Positions 52,711-61,004 of a DNA stretch of 64,000 bases are shown piece after piece. The stretch lies in assembly GCF_000702505.1 (NCBI RefSeq), contig NZ_JNIM01000001.1, forward strand, positions 310,001-374,000. The letters run 5' to 3'. Position 1 is the stretch's first letter. Each line of letters opens with the position of its first letter. The translations under genes were made by a program, and so were the position numbers. The notes beneath the pieces are model-generated. The model was given only the letters and a program-made list of their open reading frames with translations, was not told the DNA's origin and searched no databases. Source of the stretch: Thermogemmatispora carboxidivorans. GTDB taxonomy: Bacteria > Chloroflexota > Ktedonobacteria > Ktedonobacterales > Ktedonobacteraceae.

Positions 52711-53298
52711 ATGCTGGATGAGGTTCTTGAGCATAATCGACGCTTTGTGGCCGAGCACCAGCTGGCGCCGCTGAGCCATTTGCCCCGGCGACGGACGGCG
52801 GTAGTCACCTGTATGGATTGCCGCCTGGTGGGCTTGCTGGAGCAGGCGCTGGGGCTGGAGCGCGGCGATGTTGTTGAGTTGCGCACGGCAGGGGCGACGG
52901 TGGCCCTGCCTGGACGTGAAGGGGAGGGGGTCAACAGCGATGTGATTCGCTCGTTGGCGGGAGCGATCTATTTGCTGGGCGTGCGTGAGGTGCTGGTCAT
53001 CGGTCATACCAATTGTGGCCTGGCCCATGTCGATCCAGCGGCCTTGACTGGCTCAATGCAGGCGCTGGGAGTGGAGCCGCAGGGTCTGATTGAGCGCTAT
53101 GGTCTGGGCGATCAGGCGGGCCTGGTGCGCTGGCTGGGAGCCTTCTCTCAGCTAGAGGAGAATGTGCGCGAGGTAGTGCGCTTTATTCGCAATAGTCCTT
53201 TCCTGCCCAAGTTGCCGGTCCACGGCCTGGTGATCGATGTGGTCAGCGGCAGGTTGGAGCTGGTTGATCGTGACACCCGTCCGGGGCTGGCTGGCTAA
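52711..53298 (+). CDS. Beta-class carbonic anhydrase
   Basis: A 195-residue beta carbonic anhydrase. Start ATG 52711 follows GAGAGAGG. Zinc ligands are Cys34 in VVTCMDCR, His99 and Cys102 in GHTNCG; Asp36-Arg38 form the catalytic dyad. Pattern LRTAGATVALPG matches the RNAGG-like loop of the type. It converts CO2 and bicarbonate in the cytoplasm. It is short (no N-terminal arm), as in the Cab-type or mycobacterial small forms. The leader of about 136 bases contains the ATCC repeat. It is read after phoU but has its own promoter. Confidence 0.92.
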   Translation: MLDEVLEHNRRFVAEHQLAPLSHLPRRRTAVVTCMDCRLVGLLEQALGLERGDVVELRTAGATVALPGREGEGVNSDVIRSLAGAIYLLGVREVLVIGHTNCGLAHVDPAALTGSMQALGVEPQGLIERYGLGDQAGLVRWLGAFSQLEENVREVVRFIRNSPFLPKLPVHGLVIDVVSGRLELVDRDTRPGLAG

Positions 53299-53475
53299 GG
53301 GGCGGGCGAGCGCTGGGGTGGCTGCTTCTTAAGAAGGTCTGGCTGCTCCAGGCTCAAGCATGGTTTCGCGACTGATGCGTTAGGCATAGAGGGCGAGTCG
53401 GGAGGAAGGGGGTGGTTGTTGGGCAGAGGGAGGCTGAGGGGGTGCAGCTGTGGTCTGTACGTCAGCGCGAAAATC

Positions 53476-53484
53476 TGCTATAGT
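53476..53484 (+). promoter_or_regulatory. Extended -10 promoter of the RNase D gene
   Basis: TGCTATAGT (53476-53484) differs from TGCTATAAT at one base. The start near 53491 excludes the long in-frame start at 53416. Confidence 0.5.
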
Positions 53485-53538
53485 GGGAGACACCTCCAGG
53501 TTGATAGTCAGGTAGCGTTTCTAGCTTTTGTGACCAGG

Positions 53539-54732
53539 ATGGCAGAAGCGTTGAAAGACAGAGATGCTTCGCCGGAACCAGGCGCTCAAGAGAAAGTTCA
53601 GCCGGGTTATCTTGGCCCGACGCCTCCGCCCGGTCGCCCGCCGGCCAAAGGGCAGCGTCTCTATGTAGAGCGACCGGAGCAACTGCTTGACGCTGTTGCA
53701 GTCTTGCGCACGGCCCGCATTATCGGAGTCGACGCTGAGTTTGTCCAGGGTCGCTCGCGGCTCCTGGGCGAGAATGGTCCGTCCCATCGCCTGGCTCTGC
53801 TGCAGTTGGCGATCGATGGGCAGTGCTTTGTGATTGATGCCTGGCGCCTCGCTGATCTCTCTCCTTTGGCGGTGGTCACTGAGAATGCGGAGATCAGTAT
53901 TCTCTTGCATGGGGCGGGGGCCGATCTGCACGTGATGGCCGAGCGCGGCCTGAATGTAGCGCACTACTTTGATTTGGAGGCTGCGAGTCGCTCGATCTTC
54001 GGCCAGAACGAGTCGTCGCTGGCGGCGATGTTGCAGCGGGCCTTTGGCATCCATCTCGATAAGAGTCTGCAGCGTACCGATTGGGCGCGGCGTCCGTTGC
54101 CGCCGGCGATGGTCGCCTATGCGGCGCGGGATGCTGAGATGACGCTGGCCCTCTACTATTGGCTGGATGAGCACTATCACGATATCCTGGTGCTCCATGA
54201 GTACGTCGGCGAGCTGGAGCCGGTCGCTGGCTGGATTGAGCCGTTTCTCCGCGGGTCGTCGTCGCTGCCCGCCGAGCTGGCGGTGGCCGAGGCGCGCGCG
54301 AAGGGGCTGTTGAGCGACGAGCAGATCTACGCCGATTGCCGTGCGGCCCTGGCGAGCCTGCGCCATCCCATGCGCCGCAGCCGGCTTCTGCGCCTGATCG
54401 CCGATCTCTCGCTGACCGGCCTGGCGCCTGAGCTGGAAGCCTTGCTCAAGGCGCCGACCTCCGATGAGCGTGCCGCGGCGGCGCGTGCGTTGGGCCGCTT
54501 GGGCCACCAGAGCAGCCGCGAGGCGATTCGCTCCCTCTTGCAGGACCCCGTCTACGATGTGCGCAAGGCCGCGCAGTCTGCCCTGCGTACCCTCAATGCT
54601 TCTCCTCGTCCGCTGACCGCCCAGCCGACGCGCCTCACCGATGGGGCCCGCAGTTGGACGATCGGCGAGAGCGACGATGCTGCCAACGATAGCGATTGGA
54701 AGGCCCGCCTCCGCTCACTTATGGATGAGTGA
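53539..54732 (+). CDS. RNase D-type 3'-5' exonuclease with HEAT-like C-terminus
   Basis: About 397 residues from ATG 53539 (alternatives GTG 53530, TTG 53502 with a similarly weak ribosome site). The DEDDy exonuclease domain has IIGVDAEFVQG (Asp, Glu), ILLHGAGADLHVM (Asp) and YAARDAEMTLALYYWL (Tyr, Asp), so all metal ligands are present. RNase D trims tRNA 3' ends and other RNAs. The usual HRDC domain is not evident after it. Instead residues from about 285 form helical hairpins (RSRLLRLIADLSLTGLAPELEALLKAPTSDERAAAARALGRLGHQSSREAIRSLLQDPVYDVRKAAQSALRTL) that look like HEAT or PBS-lyase-type repeats. This architecture is uncommon. Confidence 0.85.
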   Translation: MAEALKDRDASPEPGAQEKVQPGYLGPTPPPGRPPAKGQRLYVERPEQLLDAVAVLRTARIIGVDAEFVQGRSRLLGENGPSHRLALLQLAIDGQCFVIDAWRLADLSPLAVVTENAEISILLHGAGADLHVMAERGLNVAHYFDLEAASRSIFGQNESSLAAMLQRAFGIHLDKSLQRTDWARRPLPPAMVAYAARDAEMTLALYYWLDEHYHDILVLHEYVGELEPVAGWIEPFLRGSSSLPAELAVAEARAKGLLSDEQIYADCRAALASLRHPMRRSRLLRLIADLSLTGLAPELEALLKAPTSDERAAAARALGRLGHQSSREAIRSLLQDPVYDVRKAAQSALRTLNASPRPLTAQPTRLTDGARSWTIGESDDAANDSDWKARLRSLMDE

Positions 54733-55153
54733 GTGGCTGGCGCTCGCCTCGATAGCTGGCGCTGTTGTTATCGGTCTCGATGAGCCGGACCTCGTAGAGC
54801 AGGCCCGGCGGGAGGGCGACCTCCAGCCGCTCCCAGAACTTGATGACCAGGTTCTCTGTGGTGGGAATGCTCTCGCGTAGCCAGGGCACGTCGTAGTTGA
54901 GGTGGCGATGATCGACCTGGTCGACAATTTCGCGATGCATGATCTCGCGCAGCTCGGCCAGGTTCATGAGCATGCCCGTGCGGGGATCTGGCTCGCCACG
55001 CAGTGTGACTTCCAGCGTGTAGTTGTGCCCGTGCCCGTTGGGATTGGCGCATTTGCCGTAAAGCTCCCAGTTTTCGCGCTCGCTGAGGGCCTCGCTCCAG
55101 AGTCGATGCGAGGCGCTAAAGCTGGCGCGGCGCGTTAAGTAGACCGTTGCCAT
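54719..55153 (-). CDS. 6-Pyruvoyl-tetrahydropterin synthase-like protein
   Basis: A 144-residue protein of the PTPS/QueD fold. Start ATG 55153 is used; 11 more residues would be possible upstream. Zinc ligands are His16 (SASHRL), His41 and His43 (NGHGHNY); the catalytic Cys35 is in YGKCANPNGHGHNY, and IETDNNSASYRGE is near the C-terminus. These segments are remarkably like animal PTPS (FSASHRL, GKCNNPNGHGHNY, ETDNN) rather than bacterial QueD. It would then make 6-pyruvoyl-tetrahydropterin for tetrahydrobiopterin, and the SDR just upstream could be a matching reductase (inference). It overlaps the convergent RNase D gene by 14 bases. Confidence 0.88.
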   Translation of the reverse strand: MATVYLTRRASFSASHRLWSEALSERENWELYGKCANPNGHGHNYTLEVTLRGEPDPRTGMLMNLAELREIMHREIVDQVDHRHLNYDVPWLRESIPTTENLVIKFWERLEVALPPGLLYEVRLIETDNNSASYRGERQPLTHP

Positions 55154-55339
55154 AGTCCCGTCTTGTCTCCCGTCTTGTCCACTCACTGGCTGACCGCTGG
55201 CAGATGGCGCCCGGACAAACAGCTCACTGCTTCCCTGCTTGCTTCTCTGTCTATCTGTCTGTCTGCCAGCCTGCCCGTCAGCCCGTGCCTTGTCGCTTGT
55301 TCTCCTCGCCCCGGCTGACTGACTGCTCCGCTCAGCTCG

Positions 55340-56053
55340 CTAGGCGTTGCTGTAGATTTCCAGATTGGTGCCGCTGAGCATGCGCCCGCTGTCGTCGGCC
55401 AGGAAGAGCAGGATCTCGGCCATGTCCTCTGCGCTCATGCCAGGCTTGAGGTGGGGCGCGGCCTGGCGCAGCATGTCGGTGTCGACGGCTCCTGGGCTGA
55501 CGGCGCAGACGCGGATGTTGTGGGCTTTGCCTTCCAGGGCCAGGATCTCGGTCAGGCTGGCGACGCCCGCTTTGGAGACGTTATAAGCGCTCAGACCCGG
55601 GAATTTTTCCACGCCTTTGACCCCCGAGAGCGATGAGAGGTTGATGATGACGCCCTGGCCCTGCTCGGCCATCAGGCGGAAGGCTGCCCGAGAGCAGAGG
55701 AAGGTACCGCGCAGGTTGACGGCCAGCACGCGGTCCCAGGTGGCCGTATCCATTTCGCGGAAGGGACACACGGCGACGATGCCGGCGCTGTTGATGAGGA
55801 TGTCGACGCGCCCGTAGTGGGCGCGGGCCTGCTGAAAGAGGTGCTCGACATCTGCTTCGCGGGCAACGTCTCCGGCAATGGCGAGCACCCGGCCCCCCTG
55901 GCGCTCGATGCGGGCGCGCGTCTCGTCGAGATGCTCTGGTGTGCGGCTGAAGAGGACAAGATTGGCCCCTTCGCGCGCGAAGCGCTCGGCGGTGGCACGC
56001 CCGATGCCCCGGCCTGCTCCGGTGATGACGGCGACTCGATCTTTGATGCTCAT
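55340..56053 (-). CDS. Short-chain dehydrogenase/reductase (SDR)
   Basis: A 237-residue classical SDR. The NAD(P) loop is VITGAGRGIGRATAE (about 9-23), followed by INSAGIVA, the catalytic Ser in LSSLSGV and YNVSK (Tyr and Lys of the active site). PGAVDTDM fits the usual end region. Arg in SRTPEHL after the second strand suggests NADPH. The gene lies upstream of the PTPS gene on the minus strand, 186 bases away; a sepiapterin- or pyruvoyl-reductase role is possible but unproven. The promoter TGCTATAAT at 56061-56069 is only 7 bases from the ATG, so the mRNA is predicted to be leaderless. Confidence 0.93.
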   Translation of the reverse strand: MSIKDRVAVITGAGRGIGRATAERFAREGANLVLFSRTPEHLDETRARIERQGGRVLAIAGDVAREADVEHLFQQARAHYGRVDILINSAGIVAVCPFREMDTATWDRVLAVNLRGTFLCSRAAFRLMAEQGQGVIINLSSLSGVKGVEKFPGLSAYNVSKAGVASLTEILALEGKAHNIRVCAVSPGAVDTDMLRQAAPHLKPGMSAEDMAEILLFLADDSGRMLSGTNLEIYSNA

Positions 56054-56060
56054 GTTCGGA

Positions 56061-56069
56061 ATTATAGCA
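56061..56069 (-). promoter_or_regulatory. Extended -10 promoter giving a leaderless SDR mRNA
   Basis: TGCTATAAT reads on the minus strand from 56069 to 56061. It is followed by TCCGAAC and then ATG, so the predicted start coincides with the A of the start codon. Confidence 0.65.
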
Positions 56070-56305
56070 AACGCGGACAGGCTTTTTCATGCTCTCCCGT
56101 TGTGGCGCTGGCCCGCTCGCTGGTGGGGCGAGGTGGGACGATGCTGCCTGGAGGGGGATTTGACAGCGACCAGGCTTCTGGCGCACAATGCTCCTGATGA
56201 GGGCGAGTGTGCCGGCGTGGGTACTCCTGTGCGGCCTCGCTGGCTGTCGTTGTCGGGCTTGCTCTCGTTCTGTTTGTGAGGAGGGAGGCTAAGGTAGCGA
56301 AGACG

Positions 56306-57565
56306 ATGCGACTGGCGCTGATTGCTCCTTGGGTGGTAGTGCCGCCGATGATCGGCGGGTTGCAGATCCGCTTTTACCAGCTACAGTGCCTGCTGACGCG
56401 CCTGGCTGGTGCGCAGGGGCTGGCCGTTTGGGATCTGCGCGAGGGCGGTCCGGTCTCGCTTGAGGAGCCGCCGCTCTCCGATCCCCAGCGCCCCGAGCTG
56501 GCGGCTTTTGTGCCGCCGCATGGCATGCAAGCCTTGGGGCTGCGCCTGCGCCATCTGTGGCCAGGCTACGTGGCTCCCTCGCTGGCAAACCAGCGTCGCC
56601 GCCTGCTGGACTGGCTGGCGCAGCAGCAGGCGACCCATGTTGTACTGGTGCATCCTTATGCCAGCGAGCTGGCGCCAATGCTGAAGCGACGTGGGCTGCG
56701 TGTCTTTATCGACTGCCATAATGTTGAAAGCGAGCTGGCGCTGCAGCTGGCAGAGCTGGCCGGTTCGCCGCGCGAGGCGGAGGAGGCGCGCCTGCGCCAT
56801 CTGGTCTTTCGTCGCCGTGAGTGCTGCTGCTTTCCTGCTGCCGATGAGGTCTGGCTGCCGTCGGAGGAGGATGTCCGCCGTCAGCGGCAGGTCTGTGGTT
56901 CCGGTGCGGAGCTGCGGCTACGTGTCGTGCCGAACGCTCTCGACCTGCGCCGTTATGAGCCGCCGCCGATGCCGGAGGGTGCGGTTGCTGGGGCCGAAGG
57001 TGCGGTAGAGGAGAGCCTGGATATTGTCTATCCGGCGGAATTCGGCTATGGCCCCAATGTGGAGGCGGCGGTCCTGCTCAGTGAACGCATCCTGCCCGCG
57101 GTGCGTCGGAGCTGTCCGCGGGCGCGCCTCGTGCTGGTTGGGCGCGATCGCTATGGGCTGGTGGCCTGTCTACGCCGTGAGCCGGAGGTTGTCGTCACCG
57201 ATACCGTCCCGGATGTGCGCCCCTATCTGACGCGAGCGGTGGTGGTGCCGGTGCCGCTGCGGCATGGTTCCGGCACCCGCTACAAGATCCTGGAGGCCCT
57301 GGCGCTCGAGCGAGCCGTGGTCACGACACCGCGCGGGGCTGAAGGTCTGGCCTTGCGCGATGGTGAGCATGGGCTGGTGTGTGAGCTGGAGAACTTTGAC
57401 AAGGCAATTGTGGCGCTGCTGCGCGATCGGCGGCTGGCGCGGCGGCTTGGGCGTAATGGGCGGCGCCTGGTCGAAGAGCGCTATTCCTGGGAGGCGCTTG
57501 TCCCACGGCTGCGCGCGGCCCTGGAGGGAGGCGGAGAGATGTCGGGGCAAAGCGGTGCTTGTTGA
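56306..57565 (+). CDS. GT4-like glycosyltransferase
   Basis: About 419 residues. ATG 56306 fits the protein start MRLALIAPWVVVPPMIGGLQIRFYQLQCLL, the N-domain of GT-B enzymes; AAGG and GGAGG lie upstream. The C-domain has VVPNALDLRRYEPPP, DIVYPAEFGYGPNVEAAVLL and the donor-site region VPLRHGSGTRYKILEALALERAVVTTPRGAEGL. It has the typical E-x7-E in a reduced form. Substrate unknown; envelope polysaccharide or glycolipid is likely. It is alone and opposite to the SDR gene. Confidence 0.87.
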   Translation: MRLALIAPWVVVPPMIGGLQIRFYQLQCLLTRLAGAQGLAVWDLREGGPVSLEEPPLSDPQRPELAAFVPPHGMQALGLRLRHLWPGYVAPSLANQRRRLLDWLAQQQATHVVLVHPYASELAPMLKRRGLRVFIDCHNVESELALQLAELAGSPREAEEARLRHLVFRRRECCCFPAADEVWLPSEEDVRRQRQVCGSGAELRLRVVPNALDLRRYEPPPMPEGAVAGAEGAVEESLDIVYPAEFGYGPNVEAAVLLSERILPAVRRSCPRARLVLVGRDRYGLVACLRREPEVVVTDTVPDVRPYLTRAVVVPVPLRHGSGTRYKILEALALERAVVTTPRGAEGLALRDGEHGLVCELENFDKAIVALLRDRRLARRLGRNGRRLVEERYSWEALVPRLRAALEGGGEMSGQSGAC

Positions 57566-57588
57566 AATGACTTGGCATCTGTTATAAT
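57559..57588 (+). promoter_or_regulatory. Promoter of the PATAN/DUF4388 gene
   Basis: TTGTTG (57559-57564) and TATAAT (57583-57588) are 18 bases apart. The start near 57595 gives a leader of about 157 bases. Confidence 0.65.
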
Positions 57589-57663
57589 GCATCAAGTGTA
57601 CTCTCCGGAGCATCAGGCGGAGACCGGGGCGCCGAGGCAGTGGTGGCTGGCCTGAGCTGGGCT

Positions 57664-57687
57664 GACGGACGGACGGACGGACGGACG
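57664..57687 (+). repeat. GACG tetranucleotide repeat in a leader
   Basis: Six tandem GACG units in the 5' leader of the DUF4388 gene, about 65 bases before its ATG. Confidence 0.85.
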
Positions 57688-57751
57688 TGGCCAGGTATGA
57701 CGAGAGGAGAGGACAGGTGGCGAGGAGGCAAGTCCCATTCGAGGGGGAACT

Positions 57752-59017
57752 ATGACGACGAATACCAGACTCTTGCAGGGGTCGCTGAGAGATTTCGGGC
57801 TGGTTGAAATTCTGCAGATGATGGAGCTGGGGTCGGCGACGGGTGCCTTGCACTTGAAGCACGAGCAGGGGCGGGTCGGTATTCTCTATTTCAGTGATGG
57901 CAAGATCGCCAACTGCTCTGAGCTTGATCCTTGCGCGCTGACTCTGGGCGATGTGCTCCAGCAATTGGGAATGGCCACCTATCACGAAGTGGAGTGGGCC
58001 TTTAATCAGCAGCTGCAGGACGCTTTCGGGCGCCGCATCGGCGAGCGCCTGATTGCTATGCGCGTCATTAATGAGCAGCAGCTCTACGAGGCCCTGCGTA
58101 CGAAGGCGCTGTGGACAGCGCGTGAGTTGGCTCTCTGGCGCGAAGGCACCTATGAGTTCATCACCAGCCCGAAGAAGCAGGCCTTTCTGCCCTATGGAGA
58201 GCAGTCGCTCGATCTGGAGATTGTGCGCGTGACGATGGAGATGGTGCGCTACTCCGATGAGTGGGAGCAGCTCAAGCTGTATCTGCCCAATGGGATGCGC
58301 ACGATCCTACAGCTGGTGCCGGCGATTCCTTATCCGCTTACTTTCAACGGGCGAGTGATCGAGGTGCTGCAGCGGGTGGCGATCCATCGCTGGGTGCGCA
58401 AGATCGCTACCGGTCTGCGCCGGCCCGAGCTGGAGGTGGCCCGTGATCTGGCGACGCTCGTCCAGCAGCGGCTGATTGTTCCGCTGGCAGAGGAGCCTCA
58501 TCCCCCTTCGCGCGGCGCTCGCACGGTCCGCTTGCCTGGTCCTGCCGAGCGGATGCGCATGGAGAGCTTCGAGCTGCTGAATCTGATCAGCCGCATGGAG
58601 CAGGATTGGTATAAGCGCAAGAATCCGGTGGAGCAGTTGCCGGCCCTGGTGCAGTATATTAACTGGACGATGGAGGCTCTGGCCGAGACCTGCCGCGCCA
58701 ATGGGACCGAGCTGGACCCCAATACGCTGGAGGCCCTGCTGACGCGCGAGCATCTGCGCTATATGGGCAACTACAAGTTCATTATTCAGGGGAATCGCAT
58801 CGATGTGGAGAATTTCACGGCCCTCTGCCATGAGGTGCTCCACGGCGACCTCCAGCGCTCCAAGGAGTTCTACGAGGAAGCGCTCGCGGTGCTTTCGCGT
58901 ATCTTGCGCGTGATCTTTGAGACCATTAACTCGCGCGTGGCCTCGCTCTATGAACGGCTGGAAAATCAAGAAGTGTGGGAAGCCTTCTTCTCGCTCTTTG
59001 AGCCACCCCAGAACTGA
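57752..59017 (+). CDS. PATAN (DUF4388) domain protein
   Basis: A 421-residue cytoplasmic protein. Residues 5-100 are a PATAN/DUF4388 domain: LLQGSLRDFGLVEILQMMELGSATGALHLKHEQGRVGILYFSDGKIANC. It continues through LGDVLQQLGMATYHEVEWAF and similar helices, typical of DUF4388 regulators linked to gliding, signalling or response regulators. Residues after 100 are helical, with a second winged-helix-like part around 220-250. The last 170 residues show no family I know. PATAN domains are thought to be adaptors in signalling. The start ATG has GGGGGAAC upstream. No response regulator is adjacent. Confidence 0.85.
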   Translation: MTTNTRLLQGSLRDFGLVEILQMMELGSATGALHLKHEQGRVGILYFSDGKIANCSELDPCALTLGDVLQQLGMATYHEVEWAFNQQLQDAFGRRIGERLIAMRVINEQQLYEALRTKALWTARELALWREGTYEFITSPKKQAFLPYGEQSLDLEIVRVTMEMVRYSDEWEQLKLYLPNGMRTILQLVPAIPYPLTFNGRVIEVLQRVAIHRWVRKIATGLRRPELEVARDLATLVQQRLIVPLAEEPHPPSRGARTVRLPGPAERMRMESFELLNLISRMEQDWYKRKNPVEQLPALVQYINWTMEALAETCRANGTELDPNTLEALLTREHLRYMGNYKFIIQGNRIDVENFTALCHEVLHGDLQRSKEFYEEALAVLSRILRVIFETINSRVASLYERLENQEVWEAFFSLFEPPQN

Positions 59018-59097
59018 GCCTGAACCAGCCAGCTGGGCTGGCTGACTGGCTGGCCGGCCCGGCCCGAGCCAGAAGAGGGCCTGATCTGAGGGGGCAA

Positions 59098-59121
59098 CGG
59101 CCCGCGGCGCGCCGCGGGCCG
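59098..59121. terminator. 24-base perfect palindrome between convergent genes
   Basis: CGGCCCGCGGCG (59098-59109) is followed directly by its reverse complement (59110-59121). As RNA it would form a very stable stem in either direction, so it may act as a bidirectional terminator, although no T tract follows. Confidence 0.45.
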
Positions 59122-59160
59122 CTGCCTGAGATGGGATTGCTGGCCGTGGATCAGGTCAGG

Positions 59161-60657
59161 CTATTCATAGACAACGGCGACGGTCTTGACCTCGCTGTAG
59201 TCGGCGACGGCGTTGGGACCCAGCTCGCGGTGGCCGTTGCCGCTGGCCTTCATTCCTCCGAAGGGCATATGGATCTCCGAGCGCGTGGTTGGCGCATTGA
59301 CGTAGATCAGCCCGGACTGGATGTCGCGCATGGCGCGGAAGGTGTAATGGGTGCTGCGAGTGAAGATGGCCGTTGAGAGGCCGTACATGGTGCTGTTGGC
59401 AACGGCCACCGCCTCTTCGTAGGAGGCCACCGGGATGATGGAGACGAAGGGGCCAAAGATCTCCTCGCGGGCGATGCGCATCTCGGGCTGGACCTCGCCG
59501 AAGATGGTCGGCTGGTAAAAGGCTCCGTCGCTGTATTCTCCCTCGCGCAGTGGATTGCCCCCATAGAGAAGCCTGGCCCCTTCGTGCTTGCCCAGCTCGG
59601 TGTACTCGTGCACGGCCTGCACGCGCCCCCGATTGACGAGCGGTCCCATGTCGACATCTTCGCGCAGGCCATCGCCAATGCGCAGGCTGGCGGCGGCCTC
59701 GATGAGGCGCTCGCTAAACTCGGAGACAACGGCGCGGTGCACAATGACGCGACTGGTGGCCGTGCAGCGCTGACCGGTGGTGCCGAAGGCGCCGAGGGCC
59801 ACGCTGGCGACGGCGCGCGGCAGGTCGGCGTCCTCCAGCACGATGACGGCGTTCTTGCCGCCCAGTTCCAGCGCGCAGCGGCGCAGGTCGCGCCCACACA
59901 GTTCGGCGACGCGCCGCCCGACCTCGGTCGAGCCGGTCAGAGAGATCATGTTGACGTCGGGATGGCTGGCCAGGGCCTCGCCCAGGGTGCCACCAGGCCC
60001 GGTGATGACGTTAAAGAGACCATCGGGCAGGCCGGCCTCCTGCAGGACCTGGGCCAGCTTGAGGGCCAGCAGGGGGGTGTCGCTGGCGGGCTTCAAAACC
60101 ACGGCATTGCCGGCCTGCAGGGCGGGAAAGGTCTTCCAGGCAGGAATAGCCAGGGGGAAGTTCCAGGGGGTGATCAGCCCGACGACGCCGAGCGGTTGGC
60201 GTACGGTCAGGTAGAGCTTGCCGCGCTGAACCGAGGGGACGGTCTCACCTTCGGCACGCCAGCCGTCGCTGGCAATGTAGCGGGCAACATCAATGGCCGT
60301 CTGAACTTCGCCCCGCGCCTCGTTCAGGATCTTGCCCATCTCGCGCGTCATGAGGATCGCCAGCTCCTCCTGGCGCGTCTCCAGAATCTGGGCCGCGCGT
60401 GACAGGATCGCGGCGCGCTGCGGCGCCGGTGTGGCCGCCCAGGCAGGTTGTGCCTGGCGCGCGGCGCGCACGGCTTCATCGAGGTCGGCGACACTCGATT
60501 GCTGGTAGTAGCCAATGATTTCAGAGCAATGGGCCGGGTTGGTGCTGACGAAGGTGGCCCCGCTCTCCGAGGGGCGCCACTGACCGCCGATGAAGTTATA
60601 GAGGACCGGCGGTTCGTCGCGCGCCGGAACGTTGGTCTGGATATGTGGCTGCGTCAT
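59161..60657 (-). CDS. Aldehyde dehydrogenase (NAD(P)+)
   Basis: A 498-residue ALDH. I use ATG 60657; GAGGAG lies about 11 bases upstream and overlaps a longer GTG start. The cofactor region TPWNFPLAIPAWKTFPALQAGNAVVLKPA, catalytic Glu in ALELGGKNAVIVLEDAD, and Cys in FGTTGQRCTATSR are all present. Length and pattern resemble the succinate-semialdehyde/ketoglutarate-semialdehyde or glyceraldehyde-type branch, but substrate cannot be settled. It is convergent with the DUF4388 gene and has its own promoter (60793-60801). Its leader is about 130 bases. Confidence 0.95.
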   Translation of the reverse strand: MTQPHIQTNVPARDEPPVLYNFIGGQWRPSESGATFVSTNPAHCSEIIGYYQQSSVADLDEAVRAARQAQPAWAATPAPQRAAILSRAAQILETRQEELAILMTREMGKILNEARGEVQTAIDVARYIASDGWRAEGETVPSVQRGKLYLTVRQPLGVVGLITPWNFPLAIPAWKTFPALQAGNAVVLKPASDTPLLALKLAQVLQEAGLPDGLFNVITGPGGTLGEALASHPDVNMISLTGSTEVGRRVAELCGRDLRRCALELGGKNAVIVLEDADLPRAVASVALGAFGTTGQRCTATSRVIVHRAVVSEFSERLIEAAASLRIGDGLREDVDMGPLVNRGRVQAVHEYTELGKHEGARLLYGGNPLREGEYSDGAFYQPTIFGEVQPEMRIAREEIFGPFVSIIPVASYEEAVAVANSTMYGLSTAIFTRSTHYTFRAMRDIQSGLIYVNAPTTRSEIHMPFGGMKASGNGHRELGPNAVADYSEVKTVAVVYE

Positions 60658-60792
60658 GGAAAAGGTCACTCCTCGCTGAGAATCATCTACGTCACGTCAT
60701 CCTGTGAGAACAGCACGGGATCGGCTTCGATCAGCGGCTGCTGGCTGCTCGCGGGCGGGGCTGACCCGCCTGGCCGCTGGCAGCCGATCCTC

Positions 60793-60801
60793 ATTATAGC
60801 A
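60793..60801 (-). promoter_or_regulatory. Extended -10 promoter of the aldehyde dehydrogenase gene
   Basis: TGCTATAAT reads on the minus strand from 60801 to 60793; the start is near 60786. No clear -35. Confidence 0.6.
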
Positions 60802-60850
60802 TACCAGTAGCAGTGCCTCTGAGGTGGACAAACTGCTGCGTGTGCCTACC

Positions 60851-60880
60851 TTGACACAGGCTGCTCGTCTGAGCTAGATT
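60851..60880 (+). promoter_or_regulatory. Promoter of the prxQ leader
   Basis: A consensus -35 TTGACA (60851-60856), 18 bases, and TAGATT (60875-60880). Transcription would begin near 60887, inside the first leader copy. Confidence 0.6.
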
Positions 60881-61004
60881 CTCTACGTGTGAATGTTCTG
60901 CATAGTTCGAAGGAGGGACCGACCGGGTGAGCGGTGGAGACTACGCCGACGCTCCCGCACCTCGGCTGACGGTCGCTCTTCTGTGAAAGGAGCGAAAGGA
61001 AACA
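60868..61004 (+). repeat. Tandem leader unit, copy 1
   Basis: A 137-base unit immediately followed by a second copy with offset 137. The central part 60917-60974 can form a long interrupted hairpin: GACCG with CGGTC, CCG with CGG, GGTG with CACC, AGCG with CGCT. The unit also contains a GAAUG/CAU..UUC hairpin (about 60891-60908) and ends with a purine-rich, Shine-Dalgarno-like GAAAGGAAAC. No known riboswitch was matched. Confidence 0.9.

Noticed and set aside
59584-60402. 272-codon open frame on the plus strand
   Set aside because: Antisense to the aldehyde dehydrogenase, which has all catalytic motifs.
60905-60975. tRNA-like or T-box-like element in the prxQ leader
   Set aside because: A TTCGAAGG segment recalls a T-loop, but no acceptor, D-arm or TGG-type T-box could be fitted; it is better described as an unknown hairpin leader.
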